Source: Marinobacter changyiensis (lineage in GTDB: Bacteria > Pseudomonadota > Gammaproteobacteria > Pseudomonadales > Oleiphilaceae). From it: DNA of 64,000 nucleotides. The notes under the pieces were generated by a model that saw nothing but the letters and a program-made list of their open reading frames with translations, ran no database searches and had not been told where the DNA came from. Below are positions 36,876-46,788 of the stretch, piece after piece (the first letter of the stretch is position 1; every line of letters begins with the position of its first letter). A program made the translations under genes and the position numbers. The DNA lies in contig NZ_VZZZ01000006.1 of NCBI RefSeq assembly GCF_009193265.1, positions 186,001-250,000 of the forward strand, read 5' to 3'.

Positions 36876-38552
36876 TCAGACTTTGAACTGCGACACCAGG
36901 TCCCGCAGGTTCTCACCCAGGCGGGCCAGTTCTTCGCTGGCTTCGTTGGTCTGGGTTACACCGGTATCACTGTGTTGCGCGGCTTCGACAATGCGCACCA
37001 CGTTCTTGTTGATCTCTTCTGCTACCTGGCCTTGCTGTTCTGCCGCAGTCGCAATCTGGGTGACCTGCTCGTGAATGGTGCCAACAGACTTCTCGATGGT
37101 ACGCAGGGTATCGGTGGCATGATTGATGCGATCAACGGTCTCGCCCGAGCGTTTGCGGGAAGCCTGCATGCGCTCTGTTGCGGCACGACTCTCGGATACA
37201 AAGCCATCGATCATCTCCCGAATCTGCGTGGCCGATTCCGCACTGCGACGGGCCAATTGGCGCACCTCGTCCGCCACAACCGCAAAACCGCGGCCGTGCT
37301 CGCCGGCCCGGGCTGCCTCGATGGCAGCGTTCAGGGCCAGCAGGTTGGTCTGATCGGTGACCGCATGAATCACGTCCAGTACCTGCTGGATGTCATCGGA
37401 TTTCTCCGCAAGCTTTTCAATACTGCTGGCACTCCCGGCAATCTCTTCAGACAGTTCATTGACCGAAGCCTGGGCACTGGAGATAGTCTGCCCGCCCTCT
37501 CGCGCCAGTCGGTCGGCGTCTGAAGCCGCGCTCTCGACGTGGTTGGCATTGCCGGCAATCTGTTGAATGGTGGCGGCCATTTCATTGATGGCGGAGGCAA
37601 TCTGGTCAGTCTCCGAACCCTGGGTTTGCACGGAATGCCGGGTTTCAGTGGCTACCCGGCTGAGCTCTTCCGCGGCAGAGGCCACCTGTTCGGTGGTGGT
37701 GCCGACTTGCTGGATGGTGGTCTGGATCTTCACCACAAAAGCATTGAAACGGCGCCCAAGCTCCGCCAGCTCATCCTCGCCCTCATCCGGCAAGCGCTGG
37801 CGCAAGTCGCCTTCGCCATCGGCGATTTCCCGCATCATGCTGCTGACCCGTTTTAGCGGTACCGTCACCGTTCGGCCAACCAGTATCCCTAGCCCAAGAG
37901 CAATCAGCACAACCACAAGGGTCACCATCAGGATGAAACCCAGGGTGGCAGCGACCTGTTCATCTACTTTTTCACGGGCAGCCGCAACCACCAGGTCAAT
38001 ATCCGTGGTGTACACACCGGCACCCAGCATCCAGTCCCACTCGGGAATCAGAACGGAAAAGGATACTTTTGGCTCTTCCTGACCGGTGCCCGGATTCGGC
38101 CAATTGTACCCGTAGAAGCCACCTGTGGCGGCAGCATCAAACAAATCCCGGACCAGTTTCTGCACCGCAGGGTTTGTGGTGGGGCCTTCCGCGGAAGGTT
38201 TGGGACGGTACGCCAGATTCATCAGCTCCCGGTCATATAAAAACACGTAGTTGTTGCTGCCAAAACTCATCGAACGAATACGGTTTTTTGCCTCTGTCTG
38301 CGCTTCCCGCTCACTCAGGCCCCGCTTCTCCATCGCCTCCCGGATTACGGACCTTGCCACTTCGACCACGTTTTTGAGGCCTTCCTTGCGGGCATCGAGA
38401 AGGTTCACCTCAAGGCGCTCCAGTTCTCGCTCGCCGTTCTGCTCGACCTGCGCCAGGGCAATCCAGGCGATGGTGCCCGCCGTGATCAGCACGGGAATAA
38501 TGACCGCCAGTAAAAGGCGGGTGCGGATGCGTAAGCGGTTGAGCAGGTGCAT
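36876..38552 (-). CDS. Methyl-accepting chemotaxis protein with sCache sensor domain
   Basis: The 558-residue receptor has a first transmembrane helix ([19 protein letters not shown]) and a periplasmic single-Cache domain containing [20 protein letters not shown] and [18 protein letters not shown] second membrane helix is followed by a HAMP domain and the cytoplasmic signalling hairpin. The hairpin tip is [20 protein letters not shown], near residues 390-410. Cache domains of this type often bind small carboxylates, which fits the transporter-rich region but is inference. The start at 38552 places the first helix correctly. An upstream ATG at 38600 has no Shine-Dalgarno sequence. Confidence 0.92.
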   Translation of the reverse strand: MHLLNRLRIRTRLLLAVIIPVLITAGTIAWIALAQVEQNGERELERLEVNLLDARKEGLKNVVEVARSVIREAMEKRGLSEREAQTEAKNRIRSMSFGSNNYVFLYDRELMNLAYRPKPSAEGPTTNPAVQKLVRDLFDAAATGGFYGYNWPNPGTGQEEPKVSFSVLIPEWDWMLGAGVYTTDIDLVVAAAREKVDEQVAATLGFILMVTLVVVLIALGLGILVGRTVTVPLKRVSSMMREIADGEGDLRQRLPDEGEDELAELGRRFNAFVVKIQTTIQQVGTTTEQVASAAEELSRVATETRHSVQTQGSETDQIASAINEMAATIQQIAGNANHVESAASDADRLAREGGQTISSAQASVNELSEEIAGSASSIEKLAEKSDDIQQVLDVIHAVTDQTNLLALNAAIEAARAGEHGRGFAVVADEVRQLARRSAESATQIREMIDGFVSESRAATERMQASRKRSGETVDRINHATDTLRTIEKSVGTIHEQVTQIATAAEQQGQVAEEINKNVVRIVEAAQHSDTGVTQTNEASEELARLGENLRDLVSQFKV

Positions 38553-38651
38553 TTCCAGGGAGACTCCATGAGCATGATAGATCGTCGCTATTATCCTCAT
38601 TAATGCAGCCGGTGCAGTTCCATTTTGTAAAGGCAGGTTGCGATACGAGCG

Positions 38652-38707
38652 GTACAGATACCCCGGAGCGGCACCGGCACAGTACAGATTCTGATCAATC
38701 TGTACTG
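38652..38707. promoter_or_regulatory. Iterated GTACAGAT half-sites with 11-bp inverted repeat
   Basis: An exact 11-bp inverted repeat (CAGTACAGATT, six-base CTGATC spacer, AATCTGTACTG) lies at 38680-38707. A third half-site, GTACAGAT, lies 30 bases further left at 38652-38659. The region separates the leftward chemoreceptor gene from the rightward small basic protein gene. It is a candidate operator for either gene; the regulator is unknown. Confidence 0.5.
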
Positions 38708-38796
38708 ACGAAATTGCAGGGCAGCTGAGTCTGTTTCGGTTTCAGCGGGGGGCGCAACATTGGTCAGACAGAGAACAGACCCGGGAGGGACATGAT

Positions 38797-39024
38797 ATGA
38801 GCTCAATCACCAGACACCAGAGCACCGACATAAGGGGGCTGACCGGCGGCCTTAAGCCACTGCTGCGTCTCCCCGGTATCTGGCTGCGGCGGTCGCAGGA
38901 GCGTAGCCGTCTGCGGCGAGAGGTCGGCCGCGATGCGGACCGGATTCAACGCCTGGAGCTGGACATCGGAGTGCCCAGAGACTCGCTCGGGCGAGAGATG
39001 GACAAATACTTCTGGCAGCCATAA
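38797..39024 (+). CDS. Small DUF1127-like basic protein
   Basis: The 75-residue protein is arginine-rich, with LLRLPGIWLRRSQERSRLRR and a C-terminal DIGVPRDSLGREMDKYFWQP. The combination of a tryptophan-arginine segment, an arginine-rich helix and an R-x-DIG-type end resembles the DUF1127/YjiS family. GGGAGGG precedes the ATG. Proteins of this family have been linked to RNA binding and phosphate or carbon metabolism in alphaproteobacteria. That role is not established here. Confidence 0.62.
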   Translation: MSSITRHQSTDIRGLTGGLKPLLRLPGIWLRRSQERSRLRREVGRDADRIQRLELDIGVPRDSLGREMDKYFWQP

Positions 39025-39042
39025 TGGCCTCAGGGGAGCCCT

Positions 39043-39912
39043 TCAGGTGCTTACCACCGATTCGCAAAGCACCTGAAGCCGCCCCGCTTCACAGCGTGCC
39101 TCCAATGGTGTGGCACTGACCACTTCGCCATCGGCGGTAATGGTTTTCGGGCGCCGGGTGGCAACATTGCAATGGCTGCCCTTGAAATGGACCATGGTGG
39201 CGTTTTTCCGAACCTCCCGCCCAAAAACCCTCACCAGCGTATACGCCATCAAGAGATGCACAAATGACCGCGGCCGCACCGCCACCACATCGAGCTGCCC
39301 GTCATTGGCAGCGGCCCGGGGAATCGGATTGCCGCCGCCGTAGAAAGCACCGCAGGCTATGGCGATGGACAACCAGCGGCCCTGGGCGGTCTCGCCATCG
39401 CACCGGATGGTTGCCTGAAAACCACGATAAGCCCACAGCTTGCTGATCAGGACCCGCGCGTAACCGAGTTGACCCCAACGTTTTTTTACGTCGCTGGTCG
39501 CACCCCGCACCGGCCAGGTACCCACCCCGATATGGCTGACGTTCAGAAACAATTGCCCGTTCATCCAGCCCACATCCACCGATTGCTGTATACCACTTGC
39601 GATCAAGTCGCACAGCGCCTGGGGGTCGTCTGGCAAATCCAGGTTGCGGCAAAAATCATTGGCGGTGCCAGAAGGCAACACTCCCAACACTGCCTGTTTG
39701 CCGACACAGATTTCCGCCGTCCGGCTGACGGTGCCGTCTCCACCGGCGGCCAGCAGCCAGTCTCCCGGCTCAATGCGCTCAATCCAGCTATCATTGTCAA
39801 GATCGCAGGAGATCAGTTCGCTGAGCCCCGAGACTTCAAGATGAGAACGCCAGAAAGCGTCTCCTCGATCGCCAGCGCCTGCTTTTGGATTTGCTATCAA
39901 CCAGACCGTCAT
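39043..39912 (-). CDS. Diacylglycerol/lipid kinase family protein (YegS-like)
   Basis: This 289-residue protein has the DAGK catalytic fold. The nucleotide-binding segment VWLIANPKAGAG is at the N-terminus and the glycine-rich GGDGTVSRTAE near residue 60. The GVLPSGTANDFCRNL segment that follows is also diagnostic. YegS/DagK-type enzymes phosphorylate lipids such as diacylglycerol. The C-terminal domain ends with ATRRPKTITADGE, typical of the family. It is 52 bases downstream of dctD on the same strand but is probably unrelated to transport. Confidence 0.9.
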   Translation of the reverse strand: MTVWLIANPKAGAGDRGDAFWRSHLEVSGLSELISCDLDNDSWIERIEPGDWLLAAGGDGTVSRTAEICVGKQAVLGVLPSGTANDFCRNLDLPDDPQALCDLIASGIQQSVDVGWMNGQLFLNVSHIGVGTWPVRGATSDVKKRWGQLGYARVLISKLWAYRGFQATIRCDGETAQGRWLSIAIACGAFYGGGNPIPRAAANDGQLDVVAVRPRSFVHLLMAYTLVRVFGREVRKNATMVHFKGSHCNVATRRPKTITADGEVVSATPLEARCEAGRLQVLCESVVST

Positions 39913-39964
39913 TGGTTTTCCATTACCTTTATTTGCGAAGTGCCCCTTCGGCCCCGATTCTGAT

Positions 39965-41317
39965 TCAGTCCTTGAATTCGGACTTGTCGAGGCCGTGCTT
40001 TTTCATTTTGTCGTAAAGCGTTTTACGGGCAAGCCCCAACTGTATCATCGTATCCTTGATGCTTCCCTGACAGGCATTTAATGCAGCAACGACTGCTGAC
40101 CTTTCGAAGGCGTCCATCATCTCGGTGAGCGTCTGGCGACCGGAAATGTCCGAGGATTCCGAATCGTGATTGTCAGCCAGCGCCATCGGGCCCAACAGTA
40201 CATATCGTTCCGCCTGGTTGCGCAATTCCCGGACGTTGCCAGGCCAGCTATGCTGGACCAGACGTGCCGCCTGACCGGCGGTGAGAGGAATGCTTTCGCG
40301 CTCGTAGCGCGCGGCGGCAATCAGCACAAAGTGATGGAACAGCATGGCGATGTCTTCCTTGCGCTCCCGTAACGGCGGAATATCCAGCTGGACTACATTC
40401 AGGCGGTAATAGAGATCCGGCCGGAACTCACCTTTGTCGCTGAGGTCCTTCAAATTCGCCTTGGTGGCGGCGATCACCCGCACGTCCACATCAATCGGGG
40501 TATTACTGCCCAGCCGTTCCACTTTGAATTCTTCCAGTACCCGTAGCAATTTTACCTGCAGGGGCAAGGGCATGCTTTCGACTTCGTCAAGAAACAGCGT
40601 GCCCTGATGGGCATGCTCGAACTTGCCAATGCGGCGCTTCTCGGCGCCGGTAAACGCGCCGGATTCATGGCCAAACAGCTCACTTTCGATCAGATTTTCC
40701 GGCACGGCACCGCAGTTGATGGCGACAAAGTTATGTTTGCCCCGGGGGCTGTTCTCATGGATGTAACGGGCGATGGCGTCTTTGCCCGCCCCGGTTTCCC
40801 CCCGCAACAGCATGTTGGCGGAAATATCCAGCAGCGGCTCAATCGTCGACATCAAACGCTGCATTGGCGGTGAATCACCCAATAACCTCGGCCCCGGGCG
40901 GGCCATCAGACGAAGCTGTGTTTTCAGGCGGCGGTTTTCCAGGGCCAGTTGGCGCTTCTCAAGAGCCCGCCGGAGCAGTTCGATTAACTCGTCGTGGTCA
41001 AACGGCTTCTCGATAAAATCGTAAGCGCCCTGTTGCATGGCGGTTACCGCAGTACTGATGTCACCCTGCCCGGTGAGGATGATCACCGGGATACTGTCAT
41101 CCACCTGCCGGACCGCCTGCAGGACTTCCAACCCGTCCATGCCCGGCATGTTGTAATCCGACAGCACCACACCGGCAAAATCTGGCGAGACTGCGTTAAG
41201 ACAGGACCGGCCGTCGGCAAAGCATTCGACCCTGATATCCTCCAGGACCATGGTCTGTGCGATGGCCTGCCGGATGTCCGGATCATCATCGATAAACATC
41301 ACATCGGATCGGCTCAT
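39965..41317 (-). CDS. dctD: C4-dicarboxylate response regulator DctD-like (sigma-54 activator)
   Basis: The 450-residue regulator has a canonical receiver domain: an acidic IDDDPD start, the phosphorylatable aspartate in VLSDYNMPGMDG and lysine in FIEKPFD. The AAA+ domain has GETGAGKD, GAFTGAEKR for sigma-54 contact and LFLDEVESMP. The C-terminal Fis-type helix-turn-helix includes QLGLARKTLYDKMKKHGL. Its ATG overlaps the dctB stop in ATGA, so it is translated with its kinase. It probably activates the adjacent TAXI-TRAP genes from the sigma-54 promoter at 46569-46584. This is inferred from position and not shown. Confidence 0.92.
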   Translation of the reverse strand: MSRSDVMFIDDDPDIRQAIAQTMVLEDIRVECFADGRSCLNAVSPDFAGVVLSDYNMPGMDGLEVLQAVRQVDDSIPVIILTGQGDISTAVTAMQQGAYDFIEKPFDHDELIELLRRALEKRQLALENRRLKTQLRLMARPGPRLLGDSPPMQRLMSTIEPLLDISANMLLRGETGAGKDAIARYIHENSPRGKHNFVAINCGAVPENLIESELFGHESGAFTGAEKRRIGKFEHAHQGTLFLDEVESMPLPLQVKLLRVLEEFKVERLGSNTPIDVDVRVIAATKANLKDLSDKGEFRPDLYYRLNVVQLDIPPLRERKEDIAMLFHHFVLIAAARYERESIPLTAGQAARLVQHSWPGNVRELRNQAERYVLLGPMALADNHDSESSDISGRQTLTEMMDAFERSAVVAALNACQGSIKDTMIQLGLARKTLYDKMKKHGLDKSEFKD

Positions 41318-43131
41318 TCCACTGTCCCTCGTTTGTTCAGCATCAAAACAAAGTCGGCTCCGGGTCCATCACGTCGGTTACGGCCGGTGAGGCGACCTCC
41401 CAGCGCATCGACGATCTGCCGCGAAATCGACAGGCCAAGCCCGAGGCCCTGTTTCATGGATTTGGTGGTAAAAAACGGCTCGAAAATCTGCTCCGTATCC
41501 GAGGGCAGCCCGGAGCCGTTGTCCCGAACCAGGCAGGACCAGCACTGGGCACTCTCGGTCACTTCGATCCGGATAACCGGGTTGTCGACCTCTTCAACCG
41601 CCTGCATGGCATTGGCTATAAGGTTTACCAGGACCTGCTCCACACGAATCAGGTCACCATGGCACATCACCGGCGTTGCCGGTCGCGGCCATTCAAAACG
41701 GATTGCTTCGCTGTTGTCCTGGGCAGTGATGATTTTCAGCGCGGCATCCACCGCAAGGCGCAGATCAACACTGCTTGGCGGGCCTTCCGATTTGCGAGCG
41801 AACACCTTGAACTGGCGAGTCAGCTCGGCCATTTTGTTACACAAACTGGTGATTTCCCCGAGATTGGCATCCACCGTTGCGGTGTCACCCCGCTCCAGGA
41901 AACGTCGACTGTTGCGGGCATAAGTCTGGATGGCGGTCAGCGGCTGATTCATCTCATGGTTCAGGCCCGCCGACATTTGCCCCAACACCGCCAGTTTGGC
42001 GGCCTGGATCAGTTCTCGCTGGGTTTCCTTGAGCTCGTTCTGGGCTTTTTCCCGTTGCTGGATCTGATCCACCAGCTGGCGGTTGGACGCTTCAAGATCC
42101 GCCGTGCGTTCTGTCACCCGGCGCTCAAGTTGCTCCCCCCGTTCCGCCAGTTCGGCCTCACGGCGATAGCGTTCGCGGAGGTAAAGCCAGGTCTGGAAGC
42201 AACCCAGAAAGATGACAAGTCCGGCTATCAGAAACCGCACCTGGGTCCAGAACACTGACCGGATGCTGATCATGACCTGCAAACTCCAGTCGAGTTTGGG
42301 CAAGGGTGTAAGAATACTCAGATACTCCCGGCTGACACCCTCATCGAGGATGCGGATCCGCCTCGATTTTTCAGAGCTGCCCAGGGGGTGACCCAAATCT
42401 TTGATGTCCATGGCGGTCAGGGTACGGGACGGGTAGCGCTGCCGAATGCGAATGTCGACGGGCGGCTCGCCGCTACCGGGTTCAAAGTTGCGGTAGAGCC
42501 AACGCTCCTTGCTGGCGAGAAAACTGATGCCATCACCGTCGAGCACCACCATCTCGGCTTCGTTGAATTTTGCAGGGCGTTGCCACTGCAATTCCAGCTC
42601 GTCAACCTGAACCTTGACCGCAATCACCCCTAGGACCAACCCGTCCTGGCCTCTGATCGGGTGTGAAAAATACAGACCGCGCAGGTCAGAGGTCGTGCCA
42701 AGCGCGAAGTATAAAGAGGACCGTCCGGTATTCAGGGCCTCATAGAAGTAGGGACGAAAATCAAAATTGCGGCCGATAAAGCTGCTTTCGCGATCGTAGT
42801 TACTGGCCGCAATGGTCAGGCCGGCGGCATCCATCAGGTAGACATCAGAGCTGCCGACAATCGTTGCCATACTCTTCATTTCTTCGTTGGCAAGCAAAAT
42901 CAGGTTATCACTGGAGGGAAATTCCAACGTCTGTTGCATCAGTGGATGTTCCGCCATCAACTCTGGAATCGGGCTATAGCGCTTGAGCTCGTTGGCCACC
43001 AACTGACTGTAGCGGAACGACTCCTCGATACCTTCCTGTTCTACCAGACGGAATCCAGCCCAGCCGCCCGATTGCCAGGACAGAAAGGCCGTGGTAACAA
43101 AGAGGATGGCTGTCCAGATCCGATACGTCAT
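41314..43131 (-). CDS. dctB: Sensor histidine kinase DctB-like
   Basis: The 605-residue kinase has a first membrane helix near residues 5-25 and a large periplasmic double-Cache sensor with GTTSDLRGLYFSHPI. A second helix (FLIAGLVIFLGCFQTWLYL) is followed by a coiled coil. The phospho-acceptor histidine is in LNHEMNQPLTAIQTYAR, near residue 392. The ATPase domain has NLIANAMQAV, DNGSGLP and GLGLGLSISRQIV. It is the kinase of dctD. DctB proteins sense C4-dicarboxylates; this one may recognise the TAXI-TRAP substrate instead. It follows the fused permease by 96 bases in one leftward operon. Confidence 0.92.
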   Translation of the reverse strand: MTYRIWTAILFVTTAFLSWQSGGWAGFRLVEQEGIEESFRYSQLVANELKRYSPIPELMAEHPLMQQTLEFPSSDNLILLANEEMKSMATIVGSSDVYLMDAAGLTIAASNYDRESSFIGRNFDFRPYFYEALNTGRSSLYFALGTTSDLRGLYFSHPIRGQDGLVLGVIAVKVQVDELELQWQRPAKFNEAEMVVLDGDGISFLASKERWLYRNFEPGSGEPPVDIRIRQRYPSRTLTAMDIKDLGHPLGSSEKSRRIRILDEGVSREYLSILTPLPKLDWSLQVMISIRSVFWTQVRFLIAGLVIFLGCFQTWLYLRERYRREAELAERGEQLERRVTERTADLEASNRQLVDQIQQREKAQNELKETQRELIQAAKLAVLGQMSAGLNHEMNQPLTAIQTYARNSRRFLERGDTATVDANLGEITSLCNKMAELTRQFKVFARKSEGPPSSVDLRLAVDAALKIITAQDNSEAIRFEWPRPATPVMCHGDLIRVEQVLVNLIANAMQAVEEVDNPVIRIEVTESAQCWSCLVRDNGSGLPSDTEQIFEPFFTTKSMKQGLGLGLSISRQIVDALGGRLTGRNRRDGPGADFVLMLNKRGTVE

Positions 43132-43227
43132 GTTGAATCATTCACAAAGAACAGCCGCAAGGGTAATCATGGATCGGTGGCAGGACAACCCGCAAGTTCA
43201 GAACCCGCGGGCTGCCCTGGCCCCCGG

Positions 43228-45414
43228 CTACGACTGGGCCAGCGGTTCGCGCTTACCCCGCTGCTTTTGCAGCAGGTAAGCAACGATTGCCGCAGCAATA
43301 CCCGCTACATCAGTGATCAACCCACCTTCGATCATCAGTAAGGCCGCAAGCAACAACAACAGGCGGGTGACTGCGCCGGCCGGCTGATTGAATATCCAGG
43401 CCTGCACCGATCCCGACAACAGATAAACCCCGAAGGTCGCGGTGATCAGCGCCCGTGCAATCTCCATGACCGAGGCGTCCATCAACAACGCGCTGTTGTA
43501 GAAGAACATGAACGGCACAATGAATGCGGCCAGACCGATCCGGAAGGACGCCACCGAGGTTTCCATGGCATTGGCCCCGGAGATGCCTGCCGCCGCATAG
43601 GACGCCAGTGCTACCGGGGGCGTGATCGCCGACACTACCGCAAAGTAGAATACAAAGAAATGCGCCGTCAGCGGCTCGATACCCAGTTGTACCAGGCCAG
43701 GCGCCACCACCGAGGCAGCCACTGCATAGGCCGCCGTGGTCGGCATTCCCATACCAAGCAGAATCGAGATACACATGGCGAAGATCAGCGCCAGCAACTG
43801 GCTGGTTTCCGCCACCCCGAGCAGCAGGGATGAGAATCGCGCACCTACACCGGTCAGCGATATAACGCCCACGATGACACCGGCACAGGCACACACCACG
43901 ATAATCTGGATCGACATTACACTGGCGAGGTTCAACGCCCTGAGGATCGACATGATGCCCATCTTGTTGGGCGACAACCAGCTCACCACCACCGCCGAGA
44001 CGGTGGCCAGCGTACCCGCGCGGATTACCGAGTAGCCCATGAACAGGGCAACAATCAGGATGATGATCGGTGCAAACAGGTAAACCTGTTTGATCAGGCG
44101 TCGGAACGAAGGCAGCTCATCCCTGCGCATCCCACGCATGCCAGTACGGGCTGCTTCGAAATCCACCATGAAGTAGACCGAGGCGAAGTACAGAATGGCC
44201 GGAATAATGGCTGCAATGGCAATCTCGGTATAGGGAATACCGGTGATCTCGGCCATGATAAAAGCGCCCGCGCCCATGATCGGGGGCATGATCTGGCCGC
44301 CGGTAGAAGCCGCCGCTTCAACCGCACCCGCGGACTTCTTGGAGTAACCTACTTTCTTCATCAGGGGAATGGTCAGCGAACCCGTAGACACCACGTTACC
44401 GGCGCTGGTGCCGTTGATCATACCCATCAGGCCGGACGCAAAGATCGACACCTTCGCCGGGCCACCCCGGGAGCGGCCCGCTACCGCAAACGCGAAGTTT
44501 ACGAAGTAATCACCCACTTTCGACGCCTGCAGAAAAGCAGCAAAAATAATGAAAAGAATAATGTAGGTGGAAGACACGGCTGTGGTTGGCCCGAGCACGC
44601 CTGCATCTGTGTAGACCTGGCTGAAGAAGCGCTGGACCGACAGGCCCGGATACCCCAGGAAGCCCGGCAGATAGGGCCCTGCGAAAACGTAAATCAGGAA
44701 GATCAAAGAAATAACCACAAGTGCAAGACCGGTCAGACGCCGGGTCAACTCCATGATCAGCGCCACCCCCGCAACAGCAGCGAACGAGATGCCCACCGGT
44801 GCAAAGGAGGTTCCGGTACTCATACGCATGGAGGTGTTGTAAGCCACCAGAAAGTACGCTGCCGAGGCAATGGAGCACACAATCAGCACCAGGTCCGGCA
44901 TGCTGAAAGCGGATCTTGCGCGCTGATGGAACCAGCTCACGATAATACCCAGACCGGTCGCAGCGAGCAGCGGCCAGCCGAAATGCCAGGTCTCGATATC
45001 CGGCGGAATTCGCAGCGCGCCATCCAGCACCATCTGATACATCAGTATGGTCTGCACCAGGGCATAAACTCCGGGCACCAGCAGAATCCAGGCTGCGATC
45101 GTAGTCCAGCTGCGAGGGGAGGACGGTGCCTCGGAATCGGTAAAACGGGCACCTGCAAACAGCAGAAAACCCAGAATAAGTGCACCACAGACGTGAATAA
45201 TCCGGAACGACCAGGTCTCCAGCGGCGCAATGTTCAGTGTGTAGAGGTGAAAAACTGCGTAGGCAATACCCAGCACCGTCATAGCCGGTAATAGCAAGCC
45301 TCCGAACAGGCGGCGGTTGGTCTCGACCGGCTCCTCGTCCACGCCCTGTGCCAGCACTGGGCCGTCAGTAGGCAGATCCGATGCCAGATCCTTGCCCTTA
45401 TTTTCAGTCGTCAT
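43228..45414 (-). CDS. TAXI-type TRAP transporter fused 4TM/12TM permease
   Basis: The 728-residue integral membrane protein combines the small and large TRAP permease subunits in one chain. Hydrophobic segments appear throughout. The large-subunit motifs SGLMGMINGTSAGNVVSTG and GGQIMPPIMGAGAFIMAEIT identify the DctM-like part. GMGMPTTAAYAVAASVVAPG lies in the second half. Such fused permeases pair with TAXI binding proteins, here the gene immediately upstream. They use sodium or proton gradients to import organic acids; glutamate and 2-oxo acids are among proposed substrates of the class. Confidence 0.93.
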   Translation of the reverse strand: MTTENKGKDLASDLPTDGPVLAQGVDEEPVETNRRLFGGLLLPAMTVLGIAYAVFHLYTLNIAPLETWSFRIIHVCGALILGFLLFAGARFTDSEAPSSPRSWTTIAAWILLVPGVYALVQTILMYQMVLDGALRIPPDIETWHFGWPLLAATGLGIIVSWFHQRARSAFSMPDLVLIVCSIASAAYFLVAYNTSMRMSTGTSFAPVGISFAAVAGVALIMELTRRLTGLALVVISLIFLIYVFAGPYLPGFLGYPGLSVQRFFSQVYTDAGVLGPTTAVSSTYIILFIIFAAFLQASKVGDYFVNFAFAVAGRSRGGPAKVSIFASGLMGMINGTSAGNVVSTGSLTIPLMKKVGYSKKSAGAVEAAASTGGQIMPPIMGAGAFIMAEITGIPYTEIAIAAIIPAILYFASVYFMVDFEAARTGMRGMRRDELPSFRRLIKQVYLFAPIIILIVALFMGYSVIRAGTLATVSAVVVSWLSPNKMGIMSILRALNLASVMSIQIIVVCACAGVIVGVISLTGVGARFSSLLLGVAETSQLLALIFAMCISILLGMGMPTTAAYAVAASVVAPGLVQLGIEPLTAHFFVFYFAVVSAITPPVALASYAAAGISGANAMETSVASFRIGLAAFIVPFMFFYNSALLMDASVMEIARALITATFGVYLLSGSVQAWIFNQPAGAVTRLLLLLAALLMIEGGLITDVAGIAAAIVAYLLQKQRGKREPLAQS

Positions 45415-45497
45415 GATGAAATTGAATCCCGTAAGAAAAACGGCCAGCCGGCTGCTGACCGCACATCATAGGCGGGGCTCAACGAGCCCCGAATGGC

Positions 45498-46478
45498 TTA
45501 CTTGATCAGGCTTTCTTCGATGGTGTAGCCATTCTCGTTGAACCAACGAGCCGCACCCGGATGCCACGGGATAAAGGAGTTCTTGTCGTAGTTCTCGGGA
45601 ACACTGGTGGTGGCGGCCTTATGGATGGACACCATTCTGTCGTTGTTTTCCATGGTCAGCTTGGTCATCTCGTAGACAAAGCTCTCCGACACATCACAGT
45701 TTGCAATGGCAAAGTTCCACATGGAGACAGCGCGGGCATCTTCCGTCAGGGTACTGTACGTACCGGCGGGAATAGTGAACTCGGAGACCGGGAACGCTTC
45801 GGTGATTTTCTTCATTTCGTCTTCAGTGAACTCGAGGATGTTCACATCCGTCTGTACTTCCAGCTGGCTCACCGCAGGGATCGGGATACCCGCGGCAAAC
45901 GCAACCACATCGATCAGGCCGTCCTGAAGCTGACCGCCGAGGTCAGACCAGCTGCCATTTCGACGCTCATAGTTAACACCGAGGGAGTCCATCATTTTCG
46001 GGAAATAAGTGTCCGAGGTGGAGCCCGCCGGGCCGAAGCCGATGCTCGCGCCATCCGGAATGTCAGAGATGGACTCAATGCCGGAGCTGGACAGTACGGT
46101 TACCGAGAACGGCGTCTGGTACATCGGGAACAACGCACACACGTTATCCATCTTCATACCGGGAGCGAGCGAGCTGTTGCCCTCCATCGATTCACGGGCC
46201 GGGCCCATGGTGGTCAGACCGAAGTTGATATCTCCGGTATGAACGAGAGCCATGTTCTGCATCGGGCCACCGGTGATTTCAGCACCACCGGAAACACCGA
46301 GGTTCTCGGCAACAAAGTTGGCCCAGCCAGCGCCATACGCAAAGTAGGTGCCGCCCTGGCTGGCCGTCCCTACCGTAAAGTTGGAGGGCCAGTCAGATTT
46401 ATCCTGCGCAACCGCATTGCCGGACACCACAAGGGCAGCGGCCATTGCAGCCAGAGTAAAGGGTTTTTTCATAGTCAT
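45498..46478 (-). CDS. TAXI-family TRAP transporter solute-binding protein
   Basis: The 326-residue periplasmic protein begins with the signal peptide KPFTLAAMAAALVVSGNAVA. It carries the TAXI pattern NFTVGTASQGGTYFAYGAGW and the later segment DGASIGFGPAGSTSDTYFP. The ATG at 46478 (start MTMKKP) has GGAG seven bases upstream. Upstream in-frame codons lack support. It is the first gene of the operon with the fused permease, dctB and dctD, and has a sigma-54 promoter about 90 bases upstream. The natural ligand is unknown. Confidence 0.92.
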   Translation of the reverse strand: MTMKKPFTLAAMAAALVVSGNAVAQDKSDWPSNFTVGTASQGGTYFAYGAGWANFVAENLGVSGGAEITGGPMQNMALVHTGDINFGLTTMGPARESMEGNSSLAPGMKMDNVCALFPMYQTPFSVTVLSSSGIESISDIPDGASIGFGPAGSTSDTYFPKMMDSLGVNYERRNGSWSDLGGQLQDGLIDVVAFAAGIPIPAVSQLEVQTDVNILEFTEDEMKKITEAFPVSEFTIPAGTYSTLTEDARAVSMWNFAIANCDVSESFVYEMTKLTMENNDRMVSIHKAATTSVPENYDKNSFIPWHPGAARWFNENGYTIEESLIK

Positions 46479-46568
46479 TATTAACTCCACAGTCGTTATC
46501 TTTATTGTAATGGTTGTCCAGACACCCACTTGAGACATCTCAGACGTCCGTGCCTGGGCTAACCTGGA

Positions 46569-46584
46569 TGCAATGCCTGGGCCA
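46569..46584 (-). promoter_or_regulatory. Sigma-54 (-24/-12) promoter for the TAXI-TRAP operon
   Basis: Read on the minus strand, TGGCCCAGGCATTGCA matches the consensus TGGCACGN4TTGCW at all key positions (GG at -24, GC at -12, spacing exact). It is about 90 bases upstream of the TAXI binding-protein start. A sigma-54 activator gene, dctD, is in the same operon. Confidence 0.7.
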
Positions 46585-46656
46585 CCTGTTTAGCGTACTT
46601 TGGGATGTATCCTGGATATTGCCTGGAACTGCCTGGAGAGCACCTTCGAGAGTCTC

Positions 46657-46679
46657 CTGCTGCGCATATTTGGCAGCAG
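46657..46679. promoter_or_regulatory. Dyad, candidate activator binding site upstream of the sigma-54 promoter
   Basis: CTGCTGC and GCAGCAG form an exact 7-bp inverted repeat with a 9-base spacer. It lies 73 bases upstream of the sigma-54 promoter, the usual range for an enhancer site. The 310-base gap 46479-46788 also holds four TGCCTGG repeats (46551, 46574, 46620, 46630). DctD is the likely ligand by position. Confidence 0.45.
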
Positions 46680-46788
46680 ATGCACGTCGGGAGAGCATTG
46701 TATTTGGGTGAAAACCTACCCATTTTGAAAAATAAAGGGTGAATCCACCCCCAAGCCCATTGACGGCAAAAACGGTGGGACAGGAAAT

